Positions 1 to 6,671 of a stretch of DNA of 29,402 bases are shown piece by piece. Source of the DNA: Minisyncoccota bacterium (GTDB lineage: Bacteria > Patescibacteriota > Minisyncoccia > UBA6257 > HR35); the NCBI GenBank assembly GCA_938036275.1, contig CALHPI010000004.1:1-29402 (forward strand), read 5' to 3'. The number at the start of each line of letters is the position of its first letter. Positions within the stretch are counted from its first letter, which is position 1. The translations under genes and the position numbers were made by a program. Under the pieces are notes generated by a model. That model ran no database searches. It was not told the origin of the DNA and saw only the letters and a list, made by a program, of their open reading frames with translations.

Positions 1-644
1 AACTGAAGATCAACTTTTTCTAAATCAATCTCTTCAAGAAGAACTTTTTCCATTCTTAAGTTTTTAATTAAAAAAACAATTATCATATTGCTCTCGATAA
101 AGAAAATAATATACTCTTGATCAAATTTGATTAAGGGTTTAGTTATTAAATATTGATAAATTAAATCAAAAGAAGGAACAATAAAAAGAGGAATGATATT
201 ATGTTTTTCAATAATTCGCAAAAGGTAATCAATAATATCTTTAGCAATAAAAACAATATTAAAATTAGAAATTGTGGCAGCTAATTGATATTTATCTTCT
301 TTATAAAAAAAAGTATACTTGTCTAAAGAAAGAGGAAAAAAAACTTTTAAATAATTAACAATTGCTTCATAAGGATTGGCACTGCGGGGCAAGGTTATTC
401 TTTGATACAAAATATTGGGTAGATTCAAAACAATTCCCAGAACCGTTAGTTTGTGTTTTTTAATTAAAGCAGCAATACCCTTCTCTAAATTCTCTCGCTG
501 AAAAATTCCTTGATTTAAAATATCAATTGTATAGGTTTCGGCTTTTAAAACTTTACCAGATTTATCAAAATGAAAATAAGACAGGCTGTGACTATTGATG
601 AAAATGGTGTCGTAATTTTTTTCTTGAAAAAATTCCAGTCTCAT
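1..644 (-). CDS. PilM-like (actin-fold) pilus-type protein, C-terminal part cut by the window edge
   Basis: The ATG at 642-644 overlaps the stop of the upstream substrate-binding protein gene (ATGA, 641-644). About 214 residues are visible and the frame runs off the left edge without a stop. The layout resembles the N-terminal half of PilM/GspL-type actin-fold proteins: an opening beta strand pair (residues 11-33), a segment around residues 70-105 with LPRSANPYEAI followed by FFPLSL (compare the family pattern of a conserved LP, then a Glu-Ala helix and an I/F-P-F/L turn), then a strand and helix at 128-150. It lacks a clear glycine-rich phosphate loop near the start, unlike the true PilM at 27015-28058, so nucleotide binding is doubtful. 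Family assignment comes from reading the protein, not from a search. It could be a divergent pilus-assembly or a lineage-specific membrane-associated protein. Confidence 0.5.
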   Translation of the reverse strand, partial: MRLEFFQEKNYDTIFINSHSLSYFHFDKSGKVLKAETYTIDILNQGIFQRENLEKGIAALIKKHKLTVLGIVLNLPNILYQRITLPRSANPYEAIVNYLKVFFPLSLDKYTFFYKEDKYQLAATISNFNIVFIAKDIIDYLLRIIEKHNIIPLFIVPSFDLIYQYLITKPLIKFDQEYIIFFIESNMIIVFLIKNLRMEKVLLEEIDLEKVDLQ

Positions 645-2182
645 CTTTTAAACCAATATTCTATTTTAACAAATCTTGCAGCTGGTTCCCAAAGATAGGT
701 TTGATCAAAACCGTGGATATTTTTTTGAAGAAAATAAAGATAATTAGGATTAACTAAAAATAGATTGTTTCGCAAAGCAATAATCTTTTTCTCACTTTCA
801 TAAAGTTCTTGGCTCCAATTTATTTTCGGATCAGAAATGATTTTTTGAAAATTTTTTTCAAGATCGAGGTTGGTAGTATTGTTTAAATTAAATCCGGCTA
901 GAGAAAAAAAGGCAAAGAGAGCTGGGGGGTGAGAAAAATTAATTCCAGTTAAAATTGCTTGATAATCTTTATTCTTAATTTTCTCATTAAAAACATCAGA
1001 AGAAACAATTTCCAATTCAAAATTAAGGTTATCACGAAAATAACGAGCAATTTCTGGATAAAAATAAGAAGATGGAGTGATCAAAACAATCGTCGAAGGT
1101 TTCTTAGTTTTATTAAATTGAAATTCATTAAGATTGAGATCTTCTATAGATAAAATTTTTCTTAAACTTGGTGAAAAAATTCCCCAACTTTTTTCCGCAT
1201 AACCATGAAAGATATTTTTAATTAACCAATCCCGATCGATATTTTTTTCCAAAAAATTAACTTCTTCCGGCGATATTTTTTGGCTATTAAAAAAAAGACC
1301 AATCACTCGAGGAAGAACAATTTTATAAACACGATAGTTAAAAAAAATATTATTAGGCAAATTAAAATAATTTAAACCAGCTAAACCATCGATTTCTTTT
1401 AAAAAAAGCCCTTCAAAAGCTCTTTTTGCTGAAGGGTAAAGATAAAAAATAACTTTATCTAAATAGGGCTGAGGTTGATAAAATTGATTCCGTTTCAAAA
1501 TCAAATAAGATATTTCCCCAGATTTAAACCAAGTTTCTAAAACAAATGGACCGCTGCCGATTTTTAAATAATCAAGAGAGGATTGGAAGGAGTTGGATAA
1601 AAAAAATTTTTGCGGTAAGGGTCGGAGATATTTGAGATTAAAAAGAAAATAGTTATCATTAGTTTTTAAATGAAAAACAATCTTTTGAGAATCAACTATT
1701 TCAGCTTCAACATCTTTAAAAAAGTTTGAATTTTCAACTGGTCCTTCCTTTTGAAGCATCTTCAAGCCAAAAAGAACATCTTCAGCAGTGAGAGGACTAC
1801 CATCACTCCATCTTAGGTTATCTTTTAATTGTAAAGTGTAGGTTAGAGCATCAGCTGAAATTGAATAATTTTTAAAAAATTTAGAAATTAATCGACCATT
1901 ATCGAATTCAATTAAAGGCGGATAAACAATATTTAAAATAGCTTTTTGAGTATCATTTTTAGGAAAAACAGGGTTAAGAGATTCGATTTCTTCATAAATT
2001 CCCTCACGGTAAATACCACCATAAGAAGGTTGCGCGGGCAAAAGATTTTTTATTTCCCAGTTGGCTAAAAAAACTATAAAACTCCCAACTAAAAAAATAG
2101 CTAAGAGAAGATTTTTTTCTTCACCAGAAGAGGCGAAATATTTTTTGGCTTTCAAAAAATAAGTTGTCAAGTTTTTTCTCAT
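641..2182 (-). CDS. Membrane-anchored extracellular solute-binding protein, family 5 (peptide/oligopeptide type)
   Basis: A 513-aa protein of the SBP_bac_5 family, which binds peptides or similar ligands outside the cell for an ABC importer. The diagnostic stretch is LRWSDGSPLTAEDVLFGL (residues 123-140), close to the family pattern 'L..G..F.DG.PLTAEDV'. Instead of a cleavable signal with a lipobox Cys it has one membrane segment (about residues 24-40) after a basic N-terminus, so it is probably anchored. The start at 2182 was preferred over a longer frame to 2236 because ATG here overlaps the secG stop (ATGA, 2179-2182). No permease or ATPase gene for it is in the window; the next gene downstream is the PilM-like protein, coupled by another ATGA. 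The ligand cannot be read from the sequence. Confidence 0.82.
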   Translation of the reverse strand: MRKNLTTYFLKAKKYFASSGEEKNLLLAIFLVGSFIVFLANWEIKNLLPAQPSYGGIYREGIYEEIESLNPVFPKNDTQKAILNIVYPPLIEFDNGRLISKFFKNYSISADALTYTLQLKDNLRWSDGSPLTAEDVLFGLKMLQKEGPVENSNFFKDVEAEIVDSQKIVFHLKTNDNYFLFNLKYLRPLPQKFFLSNSFQSSLDYLKIGSGPFVLETWFKSGEISYLILKRNQFYQPQPYLDKVIFYLYPSAKRAFEGLFLKEIDGLAGLNYFNLPNNIFFNYRVYKIVLPRVIGLFFNSQKISPEEVNFLEKNIDRDWLIKNIFHGYAEKSWGIFSPSLRKILSIEDLNLNEFQFNKTKKPSTIVLITPSSYFYPEIARYFRDNLNFELEIVSSDVFNEKIKNKDYQAILTGINFSHPPALFAFFSLAGFNLNNTTNLDLEKNFQKIISDPKINWSQELYESEKKIIALRNNLFLVNPNYLYFLQKNIHGFDQTYLWEPAARFVKIEYWFKR

Positions 2183-2388
2183 TTTAAATAAATCTTCCCC
2201 AGAGAAACTAAGATGAAAGCAAAAATAAGAATCCAAGTTAAATAATAGAGATTTTTTTCTAAGCCTCTTCTTTTAAAGAAAAATTCACTCGGAAAACCAA
2301 ACAAAGCTCCGCCTTCCGCACCTCTTTGCTGCAGCAAAATCAAAACAATTATTAAAAGAGACAATAAAATTTGTACTAAATCTAACAT
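2179..2388 (-). CDS. secG: Protein translocase subunit SecG
   Basis: A 69-aa protein with two membrane helices (about residues 3-20 and 47-64) and the SecG signature between them, LLQQRGAEGGALFG (residues 18-31). SecG is the auxiliary subunit of the SecYEG channel and helps SecA-driven export. Start choice: ATGs exist at 2388 and 2397, and a longer in-frame reading goes to 2430. The one at 2388 gives the usual SecG N-terminus and lies 7 nt after a perfect extended -10 box (2396-2404), so the message may be leaderless. The 2397 ATG would lie inside that -10 box. It sits 25 bp after murA and overlaps the next gene by ATGA. Confidence 0.88.
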   Translation of the reverse strand: MLDLVQILLSLLIIVLILLQQRGAEGGALFGFPSEFFFKRRGLEKNLYYLTWILIFAFILVSLGKIYLK

Positions 2389-2395
2389 TAAATTC

Positions 2396-2404
2396 ATTAT
2401 AACA
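2396..2404 (-). promoter_or_regulatory. Extended -10 promoter of secG (TGTTATAAT), predicted leaderless
   Basis: Read on the minus strand, TG at 2404-2403, one base, then TATAAT at 2401-2396, followed by 7 nt and the secG ATG at 2388. A start site about 7 nt after the hexamer would fall at or one base before the ATG. There is no good -35 at 16-18 bp (TTGAAA is present but 23 bp away), which is normal for extended -10 promoters. It lies in the 25-bp gap after murA. Confidence 0.65.
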
Positions 2405-2413
2405 TAGAAGCAA

Positions 2414-3673
2414 TTAAGAGACTCTTTCAATCGCCGCTCCTAAGTTTTTTAATCTTTCTTCAATTTTTTCATAACCACGATCAATTTTTTCAGCTTCATT
2501 GATAATTGTTTGTCCTTCAGCTAAAAGTCCGGCAATTAAAAGGGAAATTCCCGATCTAATATCTAGAGCTTGGATTTCTTTACCAAAAAGGGGCGTTGGT
2601 CCAATAATGATAGCTCGGTGAGGATCTAAAATTTCAACATTAGCGCCCATATATTTTAATTCATTTAAATAACCAAATCTATTTTCGTACATCCATTCGT
2701 GAATTAAAGTCACTCCTTCAGCTTGAGTTGCTAAAGTTCCAAAAAGAGGCTGAAGATCACTGGGGAATTTAGGATAAAGACCAGTTTGAATTTTTTTGGC
2801 GGCTTTAAGTTTTGAGGGTTTAACTAAAATACTTTTATTAATAATTTCATAATTCAATTTCATTTCATCTAAAATAACAAAAACGGAATCAAGTTCTTCA
2901 GGATCAAGATCTTCAATTAAAATTTTACTTTTAGTTGCTCCAGCTAAAGCGATAAAACTACCAGCTTCAATATAATCAGGAGGCACAGAGAAAACAATTT
3001 CTTTAGCATTTAATCGAGAAGATTTTTTAATTTTTAAAAAGGGTGAACCAATGCCTTCAATCTCGTAACCAGCTAAATTTAAAAAGCAACAAAGAGCTTG
3101 AATATGTGGTTCAAAAGCAACCAATCTTAATTGAATTTCTCGAGAAGAAAAAGTTGAAGCCATAATTAAAGTTTCCGTAGCCGTAACGCTTGATTCTTTA
3201 AGAATTATTCTATGATTTTTAAATTGCGAAAATTTCCCCTCAATAACTTCACCATTTACCTCGATTTCAGCTCCTAAACTTTTTAAACCTTCTAAATGAG
3301 TCTCGATTGGTCGGCTACCAATGATATCACCACCTGGCAAAAAAATTTTAATTTTACCGAATTTAACAAGAATTGGTCCTAAAAATAAAATTGAGGCTCT
3401 TAAAGCTTTTATTTCCGGTAAAAGCAAATCTTGATAACCAATATTTTTAGTATCAATTTCTAACCGGGAACCTTCAAAATTAATCTTGGCGCCTAAGTGT
3501 TCCATAATTTTGATCATGACCTCAACATCTCTTATCCGGGGAACATTTTCGAAAATAACTCTTCCTTCGACTAAAAGAGTTGCCGGAATTAAAGCTAAAA
3601 TAGCATTCTTCGAACCACTAACCTTAATCTTACCCTCAAGTTTTCGACCACCTTGAATAATAAACTTGGCCAT
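2414..3673 (-). CDS. murA: UDP-N-acetylglucosamine 1-carboxyvinyltransferase MurA
   Basis: A 419-aa enzyme of full family length that transfers enolpyruvate from PEP to UDP-GlcNAc, the first committed step of peptidoglycan synthesis in the cytoplasm. Visible signatures are SGSKNA (residues 19-24, with the catalytic-site Lys-Asn pair), the RAS..LGP segment (92-100) and the mobile loop LPGGDIIGSRP (112-122). The loop residue that is Cys115 in the E. coli enzyme is Asp116 here, the natural change linked to fosfomycin insensitivity in Mycobacterium, Chlamydia and Borrelia. The gene starts directly after the mraY stop (TAA then ATG, no gap) and is followed by secG. Confidence 0.96.
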   Translation of the reverse strand: MAKFIIQGGRKLEGKIKVSGSKNAILALIPATLLVEGRVIFENVPRIRDVEVMIKIMEHLGAKINFEGSRLEIDTKNIGYQDLLLPEIKALRASILFLGPILVKFGKIKIFLPGGDIIGSRPIETHLEGLKSLGAEIEVNGEVIEGKFSQFKNHRIILKESSVTATETLIMASTFSSREIQLRLVAFEPHIQALCCFLNLAGYEIEGIGSPFLKIKKSSRLNAKEIVFSVPPDYIEAGSFIALAGATKSKILIEDLDPEELDSVFVILDEMKLNYEIINKSILVKPSKLKAAKKIQTGLYPKFPSDLQPLFGTLATQAEGVTLIHEWMYENRFGYLNELKYMGANVEILDPHRAIIIGPTPLFGKEIQALDIRSGISLLIAGLLAEGQTIINEAEKIDRGYEKIEERLKNLGAAIERVS

Positions 3674-4708
3674 TTACAAAAATTTTAAAGATAGATAAAT
3701 CATGACTCCTAAAAGGCAACCAATTATATTGATAATCCAAAATCTGAAAGTTATATTTGGTTCAGGCCAACCCCGAGCTCGCAAGTGATGATGAATCGGT
3801 GTAGAAAGAAATATTTTTCTCTTTAAAAATTTTTTAGAAAAAACCTGGACAATCACTGACAGAGCTTCAAAAACAAAAATTGGCGCCAAAATTGGCAAAA
3901 GCAAACTACTTTGAGTGAAGAATGACATCAACACAATTGCTATTCCAACTGAAAAAGAACCAGTATTACCATCGAAAAACTTGGCGGGATAAAAATTAAA
4001 CCAAAGATAAGCTAGGAGTGAACCTAATAAAGACCCACCAAAGGCAGCTAAATTATAATCTTGATTTAAAAAAGCGAAAATTGTTAAAACTAAAATTATT
4101 GAAAAAGAAATCCCACCAAAAAGACCATCAACTCCATCAGTGATATCACCAGCAAGAACAGTTGCTAAAAAAACTAAAAGGAAATAAATAAAGAAAACAA
4201 TTGTCCCTACAAAAATCCTCTTATCAGCAACATCGATAAAATTAATTCCCAATTTCGAAATAAACCACCAGGCTAACAAAAGACCAACACTTAAATAAAC
4301 TAAAACAGTATCGCGACGACGAAAACCATAAAGATTATACTGCCTTAAAAGATCATCAATTAAACCGAAAAAACCTCCTAAAAAAAGACCGGCTAAAGGC
4401 AAATAAGTCTCCCGGCGATTAACAAAATTTAAAAATTCAAAAAGATTAATCCAGGGTCGCAAAACTAAAAATAAAAAAGCTAAAAGAAGTGGTGGCAACC
4501 AAATAATTACTCCAGCCATAGTTGGAGTGCCAGCTTTTTCTTTTAAAGTTTCAGTAGCAATAGGAGCATCATGACGATGGGGTTTATCACCTAATTTAAA
4601 TTTCCAAGCAATTTTCAAATAAAGAGGTACTAAAAATAAAGCAATTAAAAAACTTAAACTGCTGACACTTAAAACTTTAACTAAATTTAAAAAACTATTA
4701 ATCTCCAT
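3674..4708 (-). CDS. mraY: Phospho-N-acetylmuramoyl-pentapeptide transferase MraY
   Basis: A 344-aa polytopic membrane enzyme (about ten hydrophobic helices) that moves phospho-MurNAc-pentapeptide onto undecaprenyl phosphate, making lipid I. Family motifs are AGTPTMAG (59-66), the Asp-Asp pair in GLIDD (115-119), the DITDGVDGL loop (188-196), the cytoplasmic FFDGNTGS (244-251) and the histidine motif PIHHHLRARGW (304-314). In most MraY proteins the fourth motif reads F-M-G-D-x-G-S, where the Asp helps bind magnesium; here it is Asn248, with an extra Asp two residues earlier. The gene overlaps the carboxypeptidase gene by 11 bp and abuts murA, so wall precursor genes are translated together. 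Confidence 0.95.
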   Translation of the reverse strand: MEINSFLNLVKVLSVSSLSFLIALFLVPLYLKIAWKFKLGDKPHRHDAPIATETLKEKAGTPTMAGVIIWLPPLLLAFLFLVLRPWINLFEFLNFVNRRETYLPLAGLFLGGFFGLIDDLLRQYNLYGFRRRDTVLVYLSVGLLLAWWFISKLGINFIDVADKRIFVGTIVFFIYFLLVFLATVLAGDITDGVDGLFGGISFSIILVLTIFAFLNQDYNLAAFGGSLLGSLLAYLWFNFYPAKFFDGNTGSFSVGIAIVLMSFFTQSSLLLPILAPIFVFEALSVIVQVFSKKFLKRKIFLSTPIHHHLRARGWPEPNITFRFWIINIIGCLLGVMIYLSLKFL

Positions 4709-5543
4709 AATAATTTTTTAAAGCTTGAATAATTTTTTCCGCTTCACCAAAGCGATCTTGGGAATTCAAAATTATTAAACTTACAAAGGGTGAATTATTA
4801 AATTTTAAAACCATTAATAAACATTCGCCAGCTTCTTGGGTGAAACCGGTCTTGCCACCAACAATGATTTTTTTATATTTCGGCAAAAGAAGATTTGTCG
4901 TCCATAAAATTTTTCTGTTAATCATAACTTTTTCTAAAGTCGAAAAATTTAAAATTTCTGGAAATTGACTGTAAATTTTTTCAATTAATAAATAAAGATC
5001 ATAAGCACTGGCAACATTTTTTTGACTAATACCCATCGGATCAACAAATTCAGCTTTAGTCATCCCCAACTCACGAGCCTTTTGATTCATTAACTCAACA
5101 AAATTAGTTAAACCATAAGTTTTCGCTAAAAGATAGATAGCATCATTACTCGAAGCAACCAGCGAAGCTTTTAAAATTTCATCACGGCTAATTTTTTCAC
5201 CACGGGCAAAATTGCCAACTTCACCTGGTTGAGAACGAGATTCTTCATCAAAAACAAAAATATCATCAGGTTGATAAATTAAAAAAGCAAGATAAGCGCT
5301 CATTAGTTTCGTTAAAGAAGCTATTGGTCGTGGCTGGTAACTATTTTTTTCAAAAAGAGTTTTACCGGACAATTCTTTGACTAAAATTGCTGAAGCAGAA
5401 AATTCTTCGGGATTTAAATTTAACCAATTTCTTTCCTGACTGCTAAAATTTTCTAATTTAAAAAAGACATCTTGATCTTTGCTCTTAAAATCTGCCGGAG
5501 TTGGTAAATAAAAAAAACTTAGCAAAAGAAATAAGAAAATCAT
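4698..5543 (-). CDS. D-alanyl-D-alanine carboxypeptidase (penicillin-binding protein, peptidase S11, DacA-like)
   Basis: A 281-aa serine peptidase that trims the terminal D-Ala of peptidoglycan stem peptides outside the membrane. All three active-site motifs are present and well spaced: S-L-T-K at 76-79 (nucleophile Ser76, Lys79), S-S-N at 131-133 and K-T-G at 231-233. The N-terminus is a short, strongly hydrophobic stretch (residues 2-13) without the usual basic n-region, so it is either an unusual signal peptide or the true start differs. It lacks the long C-terminal beta domain and amphipathic anchor of E. coli PBP5. Its ATG shares one base with the scpB stop (TAATG at 5543), and its 3' end overlaps mraY. 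Confidence 0.92.
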   Translation of the reverse strand: MIFLFLLLSFFYLPTPADFKSKDQDVFFKLENFSSQERNWLNLNPEEFSASAILVKELSGKTLFEKNSYQPRPIASLTKLMSAYLAFLIYQPDDIFVFDEESRSQPGEVGNFARGEKISRDEILKASLVASSNDAIYLLAKTYGLTNFVELMNQKARELGMTKAEFVDPMGISQKNVASAYDLYLLIEKIYSQFPEILNFSTLEKVMINRKILWTTNLLLPKYKKIIVGGKTGFTQEAGECLLMVLKFNNSPFVSLIILNSQDRFGEAEKIIQALKNYYGD

Positions 5544-6043
5544 TATTTTTCACCTTTGAGTTCTTTTCTTAACTTCTGGTAATCAGGCAAGTCTTTTTCA
5601 TGACGAAAACCTAAAATTTTTAAAAATTTATTGCTGACACGATAAAATTTTTTTTCTTTTTGAATAAAGCCTTCAGCAACAAGTGCTTTAAGAATAAAAA
5701 ATGATTTTTTACCTCGTAAGCGATTGATTTCCGCCAAACTAAGGGGACCACCGTAAGCAACAATAGCTAAAACTTCTAAAAAATCTTGCAGAGATTCATT
5801 TTCTTTAAGACCAAAAAAATTAATTAAATAAGAAGCTAATTCGGGCCGAGTCACCAATTCGACGCTATCTTTATCCTCGTAAATAAAAAAGCCGAAATTT
5901 TTATATCTCTGATTAGCTAATTTTACTAATTCTTGAAGATCAAAACCCGAAAAAAATTGAGCTAAGGTTGACTTTTTGATTCTGGTCCGGCTTGCTAATA
6001 AAATTGCTTCTAAAATTTGAATAGCTAACTCATAACTTATCAT
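5543..6043 (-). CDS. scpB: Segregation and condensation protein B
   Basis: A 166-aa protein made of two winged-helix domains. The characteristic central segment is DFLEVLAIVAYGGPLSLAEI (residues 86-105), matching the family's 'LE.LAIIAY.QP.t..EI', followed by RGKKS and, near the end, the GFRHEKDLP motif typical of the ScpB C-terminus. ScpB with ScpA and SMC forms the bacterial condensin that compacts and separates chromosomes. The usual partner gene scpA is not in the window. The gene is translationally coupled on both sides: ATGA with the KH-domain gene (6040-6043) and TAATG with the carboxypeptidase gene. Confidence 0.92.
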   Translation of the reverse strand: MISYELAIQILEAILLASRTRIKKSTLAQFFSGFDLQELVKLANQRYKNFGFFIYEDKDSVELVTRPELASYLINFFGLKENESLQDFLEVLAIVAYGGPLSLAEINRLRGKKSFFILKALVAEGFIQKEKKFYRVSNKFLKILGFRHEKDLPDYQKLRKELKGEK

Positions 6044-6303
6044 CTGGGCGTATTAACTTTTAAAGAAATAGCTGCTCCTAAGGAACCGCCAATACTTTTA
6101 GCAATGCGCCGAACTGCATTAATTGTTGAGCCTTTTTTACCAATAATCAAACTCAAAACATCTTTTGGCCCAGTAATTTCAACTAAAACACCTCTTTCAT
6201 CAACTGCGGTTTTGATTTGTAACTGAGCGACCTTTTGCGGATCAACCCATAAAGAAAAAAGAGTGCGGAGTTTAGCTTCGATCTCTTTTAATTTTTCTGA
6301 CAT
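6040..6303 (-). CDS. KH-domain RNA-binding protein, KhpA-like
   Basis: An 87-aa protein consisting of one KH domain with the RNA-gripping loop IIGKKGSTINAVRRIAKSIG (residues 53-72; GKKG is the GxxG core). It matches the small KhpA family (YlqC), which in other bacteria binds RNA, often with a Jag/KhpB partner, and influences cell elongation and wall synthesis. The location fits that role: it heads a run with scpB, a carboxypeptidase, mraY and murA. It lies 42 bp after tRNA-Thr and is probably carried on the same transcript from the promoter at 6430-6438. No ribosome-binding purine run is visible before the ATG. The link to wall genes is inference from position. Confidence 0.85.
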   Translation of the reverse strand: MSEKLKEIEAKLRTLFSLWVDPQKVAQLQIKTAVDERGVLVEITGPKDVLSLIIGKKGSTINAVRRIAKSIGGSLGAAISLKVNTPR

Positions 6304-6345
6304 TTCTTGATTTTATTTAATACCGACATAAACACAAAATTTAAG

Positions 6346-6417
6346 AGCCAGCGGTGGGGATCGAACCCACGACCTCTTCCTTACCATGGAAGCGTTCTTC
6401 CACTGAACTACGCTGGC
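6346..6417 (-). tRNA. tRNA-Thr (anticodon GGT)
   Basis: A 72-nt cloverleaf: acceptor GCCAGCG pairs with CGCTGGC, D stem GTTC/GAAC, anticodon stem CTTCC/GGAAG around the loop ATGGTAA (anticodon GGT, reading ACC and ACT), T arm GTGGG-TTCGATC-CCCAC, and discriminator T73. The 3' CCA is not encoded (next bases are CTT). It lies between the 62-aa gene and the KH-domain gene, with its own extended -10 promoter about 12 bp upstream. Confidence 0.95.
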
Positions 6418-6429
6418 TTTTATTTTTTA

Positions 6430-6438
6430 ATTATACCA
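6430..6438 (-). promoter_or_regulatory. Extended -10 promoter of tRNA-Thr and the KH-scpB-wall gene run (TGGTATAAT)
   Basis: On the minus strand TG (6438-6437), one base, TATAAT (6435-6430). The expected start site is near 6423, only a few bases before the mature tRNA at 6417. No good -35 is seen. The box lies inside the last codons of nothing; it is just past the stop of the 62-aa gene (6450). Confidence 0.65.
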
Positions 6439-6449
6439 AAAAGCAAATT

Positions 6450-6638
6450 TTACTTATGATTCTTTATTAATTGTAGAATGACTTGAGTGTTAGCTTCTTT
6501 TTCTTTTAAAATTTTTTTCCAGAAATCTTGACATTTTTTACAACCGCGAGCATCTCGAAGATAAAATTTTTGGATACGATAAATACTGCGACGATCTTGG
6601 ACTAATTGTGAATAGAGGTTATATAAATGGTTGTTCAT
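6450..6638 (-). CDS. Small conserved-looking protein of unknown function with a CKKC motif
   Basis: A 62-aa frame filling most of the space between the thyX-like gene and tRNA-Thr. The protein is basic and helical, with one C-K-K-C pair (residues 33-36) in the segment RDARGCKKCQDFWKK, and Arg/Lys-rich flanks. A single CxxC could be a redox pair or half of a zinc site completed by dimerisation or by the His residues at the termini; neither can be shown. The ATG is 33 bp after the thyX-like stop, with no clear promoter or ribosome-binding site, so it is probably the last gene of the mreB2-thyX transcript. I do not recognise the family. Confidence 0.55.
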   Translation of the reverse strand: MNNHLYNLYSQLVQDRRSIYRIQKFYLRDARGCKKCQDFWKKILKEKEANTQVILQLIKNHK

Positions 6639-6671
6639 CTTAAAAAATAAATATTAATTATGACCTTTTAT

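Noticed and set aside
959-1153. Plus-strand open frame inside the substrate-binding protein gene
   Set aside because: Low-complexity Ile/Lys protein antisense to a clear family member; typical shadow in AT-rich DNA.
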